A stretch of DNA of 64,000 nt, from NCBI RefSeq assembly GCF_958450345.1, contig NC_088780.1:42400033-42464032 (forward strand), written 5' to 3'. The notes under the pieces are model-generated. The model made no database searches, had not been told where the DNA came from, and saw nothing but the letters and a program-made list of their open reading frames with translations. The translations under genes and the position numbers were made by a program. Shown here piece by piece: positions 21,399 to 34,301 of the stretch. Within the stretch, counting starts at the first letter, position 1. The number at the start of each line of letters is the position of its first letter. This DNA is from Calliphora vicina (Eukaryota > Arthropoda > Insecta > Diptera > Calliphoridae).

Positions 21399-21845
21399 GG
21401 TATTGTAATTTCTACATTTTTCATTACCGACCCTATAAAGTGTATATATTCTGTATCCTTGTAGATAGCGGAGTCGATTAAACCATGTATGTCCATCTGT
21501 CTGTTGAAATCAACTTTCCGAAGCCCCCAAATAACTTACATACACGATTCATAAATCAATATCTCCGGAATTCTTCCGGCTCGGTTACCATTTAAAGATT
21601 ACTAAGTAATTAACATAGGCAATAATGATATCTTATGATAGATATTTCAAAGACCTTTACAATGACGTATATAAGACCATAGTAGGTTGGACCTGCAATT
21701 AGTCAAAATCGGAAAAAATATTTTTTAACCCAAATTTTTTTTCACAAAAGATTTTTTCGCTAAATATTAAAAAAAAAATTTAAAAAACAAAGAAACATTT
21801 TTTAAAATTAAAAAATTAAAATTTAAAAAATAAAAATAATTTTAA

Positions 21846-22928
21846 CCCTTATGTGAATAGCAAGGTACCCGGGTACCTTTGGCGTTTTCAGCTTAATTTT
21901 TTTTATAGAAACAGTTGGTTCCCAGTAGGGAACTACGACCGATTTTATTATTTTTTGCAAACCGGAAACTTCAAAACCTTTCCCAAGCACACTCTGTATT
22001 GCAGATTTGACTCATAATTGGGAGATAACTTTTGGGTTCTTAATGCGTTGATGAATGTTTTTCTTGCTCAGTTCAAAGCTTAGCTCTTTCAAAAATTGTC
22101 TGCAACAGTCTGTGGAACGCAATTGTGTATGGTTTGCCATATATAGAATATAAGATGCTAATACTGCTACATATATAGCATTATAAAATAATTATTGTGA
22201 CCATCGATTTGTTCTGCGTTTGCATGAATGAATATTAGCATAATAGTTTGTCCATATTATCAAATCCTCCTTTGGTTTTGGTGTAATTTGTTATAATTTC
22301 AGGTTTAGCCTCAAAAGTATATTATACATTAGGCTTTCCATGGTGTCAGTAGTTACATTTCTCCCGGAGCTTTTGAATGGATAAAACAGTCTTCAAATGG
22401 TTTACCAGTGTATCGCAATCCCAAAATATGTTTATGGCATATTTGTCTGGCTTATACGTCATATTCTGCGTAAAACGGGTACGTCCGCGATATCCATACA
22501 ACTGCTCATCTATTGAAATACACTCAGAAAATGTGACGTAAATTCTCATTCAGCATTGTCCAAATATCTCGAAAAGCAGTAGCTTTATCTGTTTCATTGC
22601 TGTGTGGTCTCTGGCGTCCACAAATCAAATTGTGGATGCCAGTATGAATAAAAATTCCGATAAAAGCATTTAATTCTTCTTCACGGAATGGCTCAAATGT
22701 TTTTATTTTCTTTGCTGTTCTGTCTATTTTTGTGTTGTAGTCGTTTACTATTTACAAAATATTGAAAATTTACTAAAAATTAAGATCTTTTGTAAGTCTC
22801 AGAGTTATTTTCAGTGATTATGCACATATTTTCGACAAAAATATCTAGTTTCCTGTACTATTTCCATATAGGTACCCGGGTACCTTGCAATGCTGTTAAA
22901 GGTTTTTTTTTTGCCATTCACATAAGGG
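21846..22928 (-). mobile_element. piggyBac element, internally deleted, TTAA target
   Basis: The 18-bp termini CCCTTATGTGAATRGCAA are inverted with one mismatch and are flanked on both sides by TTAA (21,842-21,845 and 22,929-22,932), the diagnostic piggyBac target. Close inside each end is the same 14-bp palindrome GGTACCCGGGTACC (21,864-21,877 and 22,871-22,884). The interior holds a broken piggyBac transposase on the minus strand. At 1,083 bp the element is less than half the length of typical autonomous piggyBac elements. Confidence 0.92.
22346..22735 (-). pseudogene. piggyBac transposase remnant (DDE_Tnp_1_7)
   Basis: Two frames are visible on the minus strand. The first (about 22,735-22,525) contains EPFREEELNAFIGIFI followed by HTGIHNLICG, the N-terminal part of the piggyBac DDE domain. 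It hits a stop shortly after WTMLNENLRHIF. A frameshifted second part (22,549-22,346) contains SIDEQLYGYRGRTRF, the conserved DEQ/GR motif of the catalytic core, then KPDKYAINIFWDCD. The segment between these motifs in intact proteins is missing, and the C-terminal half is absent. It is a dead, internally deleted copy. Confidence 0.85.
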
Positions 22929-23075
22929 TTAAAAAAACAATTCGAAAACAAATTTTTTACATGAAATGAAAAAAAATTTTGTTTACCTGAAAATATTTAA
23001 AATTTTTATTTTGAAGTTTAATTTGGTGAAGATTGAGCTAAGATTCGGCACAGACGAATATAGCTTACTTGTTTT

Positions 23076-25406
23076 TATTTGCTTTTTGGGTATGAGTTGT
23101 AAATTGGCAAACAGCTTAAAATAATATCATAAACTACAAAGCTGAAAACCGATATAACTCAGGAACGGTAAAATATAATTAAATAAATTGTTGTACTTAA
23201 ATTATTAAGAATTTGAATTGATCTTTCGAACTATATTGTTAGTTTTTTTTAATTTTCATACAAATTTTTAAATATCTATTAGGCGTTATTTTATGGAAAA
23301 ACTACGAAAAATTGTAATGTAGGGCACCATAATAAGCCAATTTATTGCACACAAAAATAAAGCTTGGAAATTTTTCTTTTAAAATGTTTCCTCAAAAGTA
23401 AAGAAAATAGTGGGTTTTGACAAAATTATGAAGAAAACTCCAAAAAAGGCCGACAAACCCGATTTTTGGCATAAGCTCGACTTGAAGGACCTCTAACCCT
23501 CTTCCGAAAAATCTTAAAAAAATCACAAAAATATTTGACCCTTTAAGCTTTCAAATTATGTTTGAGCCCCAAAAAATTAGTTTGGCACACACTATTATTC
23601 ATACCAGGGAGCCTCTGCGATAACTCATCGAAATGGAAAAATCTTACTACTAAGATCTGAAGTGGAATTGATATTATAGTATGCAAAATTTAAACTTTCA
23701 AGGTATTCCGTGAGTATCAAAAGCTCAGGAAATTATCAAATAAACTTAAAAGTACTTACAGTTGAATTTTTGTGTGAGTGTTCAAAGAAAATTACTTGCC
23801 TGTTTCACTCTATAAGCCCAATAATATAGTACAAAATATTTATGATGTTTGATTTTCCTCAGTTAAAATGAAACCAATAAAATCAATAATGAAGATTGTG
23901 TTACAAAATATTTTGAATCCATTGAAATTATTTTGTTAAATTTAATAAATTTATTCCCCCACTTGTTTTTCTTTTAAAAAGAAACTAAGTAATTCAATAA
24001 CAAACTGTTACACTTAATATGGACAAATTGTTTTAAATACATTAAAGTAAACAGAAACTAATTAACAAAATTATATTAAGGCAAATGGATATTAATGAAT
24101 AAAACAACGTAATAATATTATTTACTGACAGAGATTTAAATGAATTGAATGAAAATTTAAAAGAAGATATGTAATCAACAAAAGAAGAGCCTAATCCGAT
24201 TATATTGAAAAACAGAGCTACTTATGTTACCGACAATGTATACCTCAAAAGTTTAGGTTATAGAATTTTCTTTTAGATGGCGAAATATTTTTTGTTCTTT
24301 GACCTTGTCCAAATAAAAATTAATTACTTGCAATAGCTGTTTACACTAACATCTTTAATGTATGTTTTCTAATAGTGGGATGTTGAAGTGTGTCTATCAA
24401 TATTATTTTGTTTTGTTTGTTAAGCCTGATGAGGTTTTCAAAACTGATTCAATGACTATGAAAAAATTTTCACTGTTTGTTAAAACTAAGTTCTTTGTGT
24501 TATTTTATTAATATTGTAGAAAAACTGTAGTAGTGTCAGTTTTATGGCTTTAGTTGACAGTGATAAATCATCATATAATTACTTTAGAAAAATATGTGAT
24601 TAGTGAAATACGATTTATTCATACTATAAAAGAAATATCGAATAGGATGAATTTCATTTTAGCAGATTTTATTATAATTTCATATTACCTAATTAAGTAA
24701 TATGTAATAAAGTAAAATATTGTCATATCTTTTGTTACCCCTAATTTAGTATTTAGGTAACTGTTGTGCAGGTCCACAACTTTTCGACATTATTGTTCTG
24801 AACATATGACTGAAAATATAAACTTAATGTTATGCATAGGTCTTTTTGCAGTCATTCAATACGACGATCTACAAATTAATTATTTTAAGTGTTTAATTCA
24901 TATATTTCATAACTACAATTGTACTTTGAAGTCTTTATAGGCATGTATTAACATCCTTCCCTTTCATATGTTTGCTATAATGTGTGCCCTCTAATGAAAA
25001 TTTCTTCAAAGATATTTTAATAAATACAAAACAATTTTAGCTGGTTTTATTCATTGGTAAGAGAAACTATTAATATTTATATCTTTGAAGGAATAAAAGG
25101 CAAGAAGGAAAACGGAAACACAACTATTCATAATTTAATCTGCTCTAGGTTGAACCGCATAACCGGCAACAATTTTGGCATGAAACTCTTTTAAGTTATT
25201 TCATATTTAAAGCGGTTTTTTATTGCGAGAAAATAGAAAAGTTGGTAGGAAATAAAACTATTATGAAAGTACGGAAAAAAGCACAGCTGAGAATTACTTC
25301 AATGGAAAATAATATTTAACACATGCGAACAATTAAAGAAATATTTTAAGCATTTTTTATTTGATGATGACTTTAAATGTATAAATGTGTTGACTTTATC
25401 CCTTGT
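23076..25406. other. AT-rich interval without genes
   Basis: No open frame above background, no RNA gene and no clear inverted or tandem repeat could be recognised by eye. Confidence 0.35.
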
Positions 25407-25594
25407 AGGGATCCCAAACGAGACTGGGTTTTACAAATCCCGAGGTTCGAGATTTTATAATTTTTTATCCCGGGATTTTTCGGAATTCTGTTTCGTATCA
25501 AAAAACATTAAATTTAACAATGAAAACAATTTATTTTATAAATATGTTTAAGGCAAAATAATTTAATTAAAATAAATTCGACACAAAAAGACAT
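25407..25594 (-). repeat. partial copy of the CCCGGG hAT-like element
   Basis: It starts TAGGGATCCCAAACG and continues GACTGGGTTTTACAAATCCCG, matching the right end of the 15,239-15,985 element read in reverse. It keeps one copy of the ATCCCGGGATTTTTCGG module and part of the AT-rich interior. The other end is lost or displaced by the next insertion. Confidence 0.75.
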
Positions 25595-25980
25595 TTAACC
25601 CATTATTGCCTGACCATAGATCCGCTCGTACGATTTTAACTAAATTTTTATAAATGTGGCCGGTAGAAGTTGTTTGGAGTGAAAAAAAATGTTACCTCCT
25701 TACATCCCGAGATAGGACATGGGTATTTAAATACCCAACAGGCTTTAAAGATATATTTTTTTTTTCAATATTTTAAAAATATTTATCTTAGTAAAGAAAA
25801 GCTTAAAGCAAAATTTTAAACAATATAACTATAAAAAGTGAAAAATTGGAATATTTGTTGGCGTATGGGTTTTACGCCTACTAGAGTTTCATACTAGATA
25901 ATAAAATGTTGCCTGTTTCTTTAATATAGTACAAAACTGTTTTAGGCGTAAAAACGATTCGTCGTCAGAAAATACTTACT

Positions 25981-26420
25981 ACTGTCGAATACAAGACATT
26001 ATGGAAAATTGGTCTGATGAAGAAGAAGAACATTTTGGCGAACAACTGTTGATATCAATATAATACTACCTGATGATATGGAGAAGAATGATACGGAGAA
26101 ATTAGATGTCAATGTGCAATTTTTGTACCAGTGATCTCAACCTCTAGTAATGTTGGCCATACGTCAGCAAGGAGCTCTAGTATGGGTTCAAATCTACATA
26201 AAATCGATAAGGGAACACACCAAAATGGTCTAGGCGACAAAGCTACTAGTTTTATAAGGTGATTTTTGATGATACGACGACCTCATATAAAGCTTTGTAT
26301 GAAAATATCGCATTCGGGTTCGGGAAAGATGTGGTATTAGCCATTGTTAACAAATGCTTTCTATGCAGCTATGGCAAATGCATGAAAGCTACATTTTCTT
26401 TGTCGCAAATATGAGAAAAT
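25981..26420 (+). pseudogene. probable piggyBac-like transposase fragments
   Basis: Short segments in several frames look coding. One is an acidic segment with ENWSDEEEEHFGEQL, typical of piggyBac N-termini. It is followed by a Ser-rich stretch (SSNVGHTSARSSS). After a frameshift comes VIFDDTTTSYKALYEN with AFGFGKDVVLAIVNKC, which recalls the G-x-G-x-x-VVL motif of the DDE domain. Stops separate all of them. The assignment rests mainly on the TTAA/CCC ends and is tentative. Confidence 0.4.
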
Positions 26421-26743
26421 GTCGCAAATGTCGCAATTTGATTAGAGTACGTGATTCGATAATGGTGAAATCAAATCATCAAAATCCCGGGAAAATGCTG
26501 ACTTCCGGGGCACATATGGGACTTAGTTATGATCGCATTGATCATTTAAACCTATATAAATCCGCCGGTTGCTTTTGATTTTTCACATTGTCCTTTATTT
26601 GGCAACGCTTTTTCCGAGCATTTTCCGACACAGAAAAAATCACCATTTTACCTATATGGAAGATAAACTCAGATTTTACTTTTATAATTTTTTCTGGGCT
26701 AATCAATCTCTATTTCTAAATAAAAACGTAAGTTGAAGTCTTA

Positions 26744-27706
26744 CGGCCGTATTCATAAAAATGTTAAACAGCATTTTAAGGCATTTTTAAGCAAAATACC
26801 TTAAAATTGTATTCATAAACGTATTTTAGCTTAAAATACCTAATTCAAATGTTGTTTTAAATAAACGAATTTTAAAATTGCTTCGACCCTATTTTAAACC
26901 TATTTTAAGGTATTCTTTTTATATTTTATCTTAAAATAAAGGAATTTTAAAGATAAGTGTTTATAAATTTGAAATAATAGACGATAATATTGCAATTGCT
27001 AAACATAATTTTAACTCCGCTGCGGAATAATTACCATTATAAAAATATATGATTTTGTTAGATATTCCCCCGGCTGAGAGCTACATGAGGTTCACAAGTT
27101 AGTTTTATAGACATTTTTGTCATTAACTATTAACCTGTAACGGCATGTAGTAATTAAATGTGTGAATATCGTGGAAGAAGGTCCACACAATCTAATATAC
27201 TCAATCCGGCATTAAAATTAAGAGTTTTCTCATAGAAAATCATTAGATTCTGTTACAATTTAACATAATGACAATAAAAATAAATTAATAAAACAAATCA
27301 TAAAAAAATGATGTTTATTTAATCACAGAATATTCGTCATTCGAATACTTTTAATAATAATTGAAAAAAATATATAAAAATGTTTGTATATTAATACATT
27401 TAGGCTTAATATAAATAGGAACGGTTTTTATTCGCTGATTGTGTAAGTTTAACAACAAGTTTAATATGTAATTTCAGATTTAATTTACTGAAAAATAAAA
27501 TATTACGAGTATTTTTTTATTTAATATTCGTGGCACATAAAAGTTATAGTGTTACCATCACAGAATTTAAAAAAATATTAAAATACTGTTTACTTAAAAT
27601 GCTGATTATGAATACGAATTTATAACAAAGCTATTTTAGGCCTAAAATATGTTTTAACTAAATTGTATTTTAAACCTTAAAATTGATTTTTTTATGAATA
27701 CGGGGG
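26744..27706. mobile_element. TTA-flanked MITE (PIF/Harbinger-like)
   Basis: The termini CGGCCGTATTCATAAAAA and TTTTTATGAATACGGGGG are inverted apart from two or three outer bases, and both flanks are TTA (26,741-26,743 and 27,707-27,709). The subterminal regions repeat a TATTTTAAGGTATT-like motif. There is no coding capacity. It has inserted into the piggyBac-like relic. Confidence 0.75.
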
Positions 27707-27793
27707 TTAATCTATAATCTGGCACTCCCTAGATTTTTTTTACTGTTGTCACTGTTTGGGTATTTAAAAAGCCATTAGACAGGAATGGGTTAA

Positions 27794-28175
27794 TAGAGAT
27801 ATGTTTAATAACAAAAAAAATAAAGTAAAGTATTTCGAGATCCCTTGGGCCACAAGTTTTATATAAAAATAGGTCTTTCTACAAAAAAGTACGGCCTTCC
27901 ATATAACCCCTATAACAGAAAAATGATAACAAAATAACCCATTTTAAGCTATAGTTTAACTAATATTAATCTCCAGACATTCAGTTTTTATATAAGATGG
28001 CCATTCACACTATGCCAAACCTACCTAATTTCAGCAAAACATCCTAAAAATATAAAAACGTGATTTTGCCAAAGCTTAAAGACTCGATATTATATTTTAA
28101 AATCTTTTTTTTAGCTCTACTTCGTATAGTATTCTTAACCGTTCATGGTATGGTCAGTCAAGCCCTACCATATAT
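27794..28175. other. AT-rich interval without genes
   Basis: Nothing coding or structured could be supported. Confidence 0.4.
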
Positions 28176-28840
28176 TATACCCTACACTAAGTAAATGAGC
28201 AATAACATTTTTCTTTCAAAATATCAATAATTTATATTCGTGATAGATTTTCAGAAGTGGGCCTCATATGGGAGCTATGACCAATTATGGACCGATCACC
28301 ATTAATTAGGTCGTGTGATTTACGTTTACTTAAAAGTTATTTGTGTTGAACTTTATGTGTATACCATAATTTTTAGGAGATTTATGCACGTTAAAGTGAT
28401 TTTCGGAAGCGGGTCTGTAAGGGAGCTATGACTAATTATGGACCGATCATAACAAAATTTGCTGACATGAATTTCGTATATATAGGACTTATTTGGTGCG
28501 AAATTTGTGTAGATACATATATAAATTAAACTTTTTTGACCGATAAAGTCCAATTTCGGAAGGACATTTGTATGGGGCTAGGTGTAATAACGGACCGATT
28601 TCAGTCAGTTTCGATAGGCTTTGTCCTTGGGTCAAAAGCATTATATGTACCAAATTTGATCGAAATATCTTCTAAATTGCGACCTGTACTTTGCGCACAA
28701 AGTTTACATGGCCAGACGGACGGACGGACATCGTTTAATCCACTTTAAGTTGGGGGTTAGATTAATATTTTTGAGTGTTACAAACATCTGCTTAAAGGCA
28801 TTATAACCTCCAACCCACCATTATGGTGGTGTAGGGTATA
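28176..28840 (-). mobile_element. dispersed TIR repeat, TATACCCTACAC family, copy 1
   Basis: The ends TATACCCTACAC and GTGTAGGGTATA are inverted. The interior contains two related blocks built on GGAGCTATGACYAATTATGG ACCGATCA and a right part with CCAGACGGACGGACGG. It has no coding capacity; the frames across it are chance. Other copies are at 42,199-42,690, 50,616-50,775 (fragment), 55,459-55,822 and 63,961-64,000 (cut by the window end). Confidence 0.75.
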
Positions 28841-29252
28841 AAAGTAAACATATTAACAACTTGGACATTACAAACATCAGTACTAACCCAATATACTCTA
28901 CCTACAATGGTGTAGTGAACAAAAATACATATTAAGCTAATTCACAAGGTGTCCTAATTTCAGAAGTACTAAAATAATAACAAGAAAAAATACGACTGTT
29001 GTGAACAACCCCTCATAACTAAGTGTGCTATTTCAAATCTAAATCAGCTGATATAAAAGACAGATACAAAATAAAACAATAACAAAAATTTTCTTTAACA
29101 ATGCCAAGTGAGAAATCTAAAATAATATCCGGTTTGTGCGAAAAATACATTTTCGAGGTGGTAATGGCTGACTCAAGTAAATAAAGATTATCTTAAATTT
29201 GTTTGCATATTATTCTGCAACCACTTTTACACTTTTACGAAAACAAATTTTG
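28841..29252. other. AT-rich interval without genes
   Basis: Nothing coding or structured could be supported between the dispersed repeat and the large foldback element. Confidence 0.4.
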
Positions 29253-29263
29253 TTCAAAAAATA
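29253..29263. repeat. target-site duplication TTCAAAAAATA, left
   Basis: Perfect 11-bp match to 37,658-37,668, immediately outside the other end of the foldback element. Confidence 0.85.
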
Positions 29264-29508
29264 CGTGAGCCAAGATAGCGTCGACGAGATAGCGTCGATT
29301 TTGGGAATTTAAAAAACCGGGAAGTCGAAATACCCAATTTATGGGAATTAAGAAAATCGGGAAGTAAAAATACCCAATTATATAGTAATATTAATGCAAA
29401 TGGAAATAAAAGCAAAAAACATAAAACCTAAGAAATACTAGAAAACTATAATTTAATTTTAACAAAAATTACTAGTTGGAATTTAGGTATAAGAAGGTTA
29501 ATCAAAAA
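29264..29508 (+). repeat. terminal block of the foldback element, left
   Basis: This 245-bp block is the reverse complement of 37,413-37,657 with one difference noticed by eye (AGCGTCG against AGTGTCG near the tip). It contains GATAGCGTCGA twice near the tip. Further in there are two copies of a roughly 37-bp module with CGGGAAGT and TACCCAATT. Confidence 0.9.
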
Positions 29509-30524
29509 TGGCAAAAAAAATCGTTGCTGATCTACCACGGGAAATATGGGAAGTGGCTCGGTACAAGCCATATATATTATGAAAGTAGACAGTTTTTGGA
29601 ACATAATGAGACAATCGTGCTAAAAATCGTGTGAGTGGTTCCATAGAAAAATGACTTCCTCCAAAATGGCCAAAAAAAATCGTTGCTGATTTATTATGGG
29701 AAATGTGGGAAGTGGCTCGGTAAAAGCCATATATATTATGAAAGAAGACAGTTTTTGGAACATAATGAGACAATCGTGCTAAAAATCGTGTGAATGGTTC
29801 CAGAGAAAAATAGGTTCCTCCAAAATGGCCAAAAAAAAAACGTTGCTGATTTATTACAGGACACATGGGTAGTGGCTCGGTACAAGCCACATATATTATG
29901 AAAGTAGAGGGTTTTTGGAACAAAATGAGCCAATCGTGCTAAAAATCGTGTGAATGGTTCCAGAGAAAAATAGGTGCCTCCAAAATGACCAAAAAAATCG
30001 TTGCTGGTTTATTACGGGACACATGGGAAGTGGCTTGGTACAAGCCATATATATTATGAAAGTAGACAGTTTTTGAACAAAATGAACCAATCGTGCTAAA
30101 AATCGTGTGAATGGTTCCAGAGAAAAATAGGTTCCTCCAAAATGGCCAAAAAAAATCGTTGCTGATTTATTACGGGACACATGGGAAGTGGCTCGGTACA
30201 AGCCATATATAATATGAATGTAGAGGGTTTTTGGAACAAAATGAGCCAATCGTGCTAAAAATCGTGTGAGTGGTTCCATAGAAAAATGACTTCCTCCAAA
30301 ATGGCCAAAAAAAATCGTTGCTGATTTATTATGGGAAATGTGGGAAGTGGCTCGGTACAAGCCATATATATTATGAAAGTAGACAGTTTTTGGAACATAA
30401 TGAAACAATCGTGCTAAAAATCGTGTGAATGGTTCCAGAGAAAAATAGGTTCCTCCAAAATGGCCAAAAAAAATCGTTGCTGATTTATTACGGGACACAT
30501 GGGTAGTGGCTCGGTACAAGCCAC

Positions 30525-32432
30525 ATATATTATGAAAGTAGAGGGTTTTTGGAACAAAATGAGCCAATCGTGCTAAAAATCGTGTGAATGGCTCCAGAGA
30601 AAAATAGGTGCCTCCAAAATGACCAAAAAAATCGTTGCTGATTTATAACGGGACACATGGGAAGTGGCTCGGTACAAGCCATATATAATATGAAAGTAGA
30701 GGGTTTTTGGAACAAAATGAACCAATCGTGCTAAAAATCGTGTGAATGGTTCCAGAGAAAAATAGGTTCCTCCAAAATGGCCAAAAAAAAACGTTGCTGA
30801 TTTATTACGGGACACATGGGAAGTGGCTCGGTACAAGCCATATATAATATGAATGTAGAGGGTTTTTGGAACAAAATGAGCCAATCGTGCTAAAAATCGT
30901 GTGAGTGGTTCCATAGAAAAATGACTTCCTCCAAAATGGCCAAAAAAAATCGTTGCTGATTTATTATGGGAAATGTGGGAAGTGGCTCGGTACAAGCCAT
31001 ATATATTATGAAAGTAGACAGTTTTTGGAACATAATGAGACAATCGTGCTAAAAATCGTGTGAGTGGTTCCATAGAAAAATGACTTCCTCCAAAATGGCC
31101 AAAAAAAAATCGTTGCTGATTTATTATGGGAAATGTGGGAAGTGGCTCGGTACAAGCCATATATATTATGAAAGAAGACAGTTTTTGGAACAAAATGAGC
31201 CAATCGTGCTAAAAATCGTGTGAATGGTTCCAGAGAAAAATTACTTCCTCCAAAATGGCCAAAAAAAATCGTTGCTGATTTATTATGGGAAATGTGGGAA
31301 GTGGCTCGGTACAAGCCATATATATTATGAAAGTAGACAGTTTTTGGAACAAAATAAACCAATCGTGCTAAAAATCGTGTGAATGGTTCCAGAGAAAAAT
31401 AGGTGCCTCCAAAATTACCAAAAAAAAAATCGTTGCTGATTTATAACGGGACACATGGGAAGTGGCTTGGTACAAGCCATATATATTATGAAAGTAGAGG
31501 GTTTTTGGAACAAAATGAGCCAATCGTGCTAAAAATCGTGTGAGTGGTTCCATAGAAAAATGACTTCCTCCAAAATGGCCAAAAAAAATCGTTGCTGATT
31601 TATTATGGGAAATGTGGGAAGTGGCTCGGTACAAGCCATATATATTATGAAAGTAGACAGTTTTTGAAACATAATGAGACAATCGTGCTAAAAATCGTGT
31701 GAGTGGTTCCATAGAAAAATGACTTCCTCCAAAATGGCCAAAAAAAATCGTTGCTGATTTATTATGGGAAATGTGGGAAGTGGCTCGGTACAAGCCATAT
31801 ATATTATGAAAGAAGACAGTTTTTGGAACATAATGAGACAATCGTGCTAAAAATCGTGTGAATGGTTCCAGAGAAAAATAGGTTCCTCCGAAATGGCCAA
31901 AAAAAATCATTGCTGATTTATTACGGGACACATGGGTAGTGGCTCGGTACAAGCCATATATATTATGAAAGTAGAGGGTTTTTGGAACAAAATGAGCCAA
32001 TCGTGCTAAAAATCTTGTGAATGGTTCCAGAGAAAAATTACTTCCTCCAAAAAGACAAAAAAAATCGTTGCTGATTTATAACGGGATACATGGGAAGTGG
32101 CTCGGTACAAGCCATATATAATATGAAAGTAGAGGGTTTTTGGAACACAATGAGACAATCGTGCTAAAAATCGTGTGAATGGTTCCAGAGAAAAATGACT
32201 TCCTCAAAAATGGCCAAAAAAAATCGTTGCTGATTTATTACGGGACACATGGGAAGTGGCTCGGTACAAGCCATATATATTATGAAAGAAGACAGTTTTT
32301 GGAACATAATGAGACAATCGTGCTAAAAATCGTGTGAATGGTTCCAGAGAAAATTGGTTCCTCCAAAATGGCCAAAAAAAATCGTTGCTGATTTATAACG
32401 GGACACATGGGAAGTGGCTCGGTACAAGCCAT
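30525..32432. repeat. 1,908-bp segmental tandem duplication, copy 1
   Basis: Twelve 159-bp units, with their individual variants in the same order, recur with a constant shift of 1,908 bp. Identity is lost just left of 30,525. Confidence 0.85.
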
Positions 32433-34301
32433 ATATATTATGAAAGTAGAGGGTTTTTGGAACAAAATGAGCCAATCGTGCTAAAAATCGTGTGAATGGC
32501 TCCAGAGAAAAATAGGTGCCTCCAAAATGACCAAAAAAATCGTTGCTGATTTATAACGGGACACATGGGAAGTGGCTCGGTACAAGCCATATATAATATG
32601 AAAGTAGAGGGTTTTTGGAACAAAATGAACCAATCGTGCTAAAAATCGTGTGAATGGTTCCAGAGAAAAATAGGTTCCTCCAAAATGGCCAAAAAAAAAC
32701 GTTGCTGATTTATTACGGGACACATGGGAAGTGGCTCGGTACAAGCCATATATAATATGAATGTAGAGGGTTTTTGGAACAAAATGAGCCAATCGTGCTA
32801 AAAATCGTGTGAGTGGTTCCATAGAAAAATGACTTCCTCCAAAATGGCCAAAAAAAATCGTTGCTGATTTATTATGGGAAATGTGGGAAGTGGCTCGGTA
32901 CAAGCCATATATATTATGAAAGTAGACAGTTTTTGGAACATAATGAGACAATCGTGCTAAAAATCGTGTGAGTGGTTCCATAGAAAAATGACTTCCTCCA
33001 AAATGGCCAAAAAAAAATCGTTGCTGATTTATTATGGGAAATGTGGGAAGTGGCTCGGTACAAGCCATATATATTATGAAAGAAGACAGTTTTTGGAACA
33101 AAATGAGCCAATCGTGCTAAAAATCGTGTGAATGGTTCCAGAGAAAAATTACTTCCTCCAAAATGGCCAAAAAAAATCGTTGCTGATTTATTATGGGAAA
33201 TGTGGGAAGTGGCTCGGTACAAGCCATATATATTATGAAAGTAGACAGTTTTTGGAACAAAATAAACCAATCGTGCTAAAAATCGTGTGAATGGTTCCAG
33301 AGAAAAATAGGTGCCTCCAAAATTACCAAAAAAAAAATCGTTGCTGATTTATAACGGGACACATGGGAAGTGGCTTGGTACAAGCCATATATATTATGAA
33401 AGTAGAGGGTTTTTGGAACAAAATGAGCCAATCGTGCTAAAAATCGTGTGAGTGGTTCCATAGAAAAATGACTTCCTCCAAAATGGCCAAAAAAAATCGT
33501 TGCTGATTTATTATGGGAAATGTGGGAAGTGGCTCGGTACAAGCCATATATATTATGAAAGTAGACAGTTTTTGAAACATAATGAGACAATCGTGCTAAA
33601 AATCGTGTGAGTGGTTCCATAGAAAAATGACTTCCTCCAAAATGGCCAAAAAAAATCGTTGCTGATTTATTATGGGAAATGTGGGAAGTGGCTCGGTACA
33701 AGCCATATATATTATGAAAGAAGACAGTTTTTGGAACATAATGAGACAATCGTGCTAAAAATCGTGTGAATGGTTCCAGAGAAAAATAGGTTCCTCCGAA
33801 ATGGCCAAAAAAAATCATTGCTGATTTATTACGGGACACATGGGTAGTGGCTCGGTACAAGCCATATATATTATGAAAGTAGAGGGTTTTTGGAACAAAA
33901 TGAGCCAATCGTGCTAAAAATCTTGTGAATGGTTCCAGAGAAAAATTACTTCCTCCAAAAAGACAAAAAAAATCGTTGCTGATTTATAACGGGATACATG
34001 GGAAGTGGCTCGGTACAAGCCATATATAATATGAAAGTAGAGGGTTTTTGGAACACAATGAGACAATCGTGCTAAAAATCGTGTGAATGGTTCCAGAGAA
34101 AAATGACTTCCTCAAAAATGGCCAAAAAAAATCGTTGCTGATTTATTACGGGACACATGGGAAGTGGCTCGGTACAAGCCATATATATTATGAAAGAAGA
34201 CAGTTTTTGGAACATAATGAGACAATCGTGCTAAAAATCGTGTGAATGGTTCCAGAGAAAATTGGTTCCTCCAAAATGGCCAAAAAAAATCGTTGCTGAT
34301 T
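32433..34301. repeat. 1,908-bp segmental tandem duplication, copy 2
   Basis: Matches copy 1 without differences that I could find by eye, up to about 34,301 where the two diverge (TTATTACGGGAAAC against TTATAACGGGACAC). Confidence 0.85.

Larger units (their letters stand above)
21385..23075 (-). repeat. dispersed repeat family R, copy 1, interrupted by piggyBac
   Basis: On the minus strand this begins AACAAGTAAGCTATATTCG at about 23,075. It continues through an A/T-run block, then CAGGTCCAACCTACTATGG and ATATCTATCATAAGATATC. It ends with TCGACTCCGCTATCTA, ACTTTATAGGGTCGG and TACCCTTCTCACGA. A plus-strand copy is at 38,840-39,575. The element at 21,846-22,928 has inserted in its A/T-rich middle. 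Confidence 0.7.
25599..27789 (+). mobile_element. piggyBac-like relic with TTAA flanks
   Basis: The left end is TTAA followed by CCCATTATTGCCTG. The right end is CAGGAATGGG followed by TTAA, an imperfect inverted pair. Subterminal GGGTATTTAAATACCC (left) and GGGTATTTAAAAAGCC (right) also pair. Decayed open segments inside resemble a piggyBac transposase. A 963-bp MITE is nested at 26,744-27,706. Without it the element would be about 1.2 kb. Confidence 0.6.
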
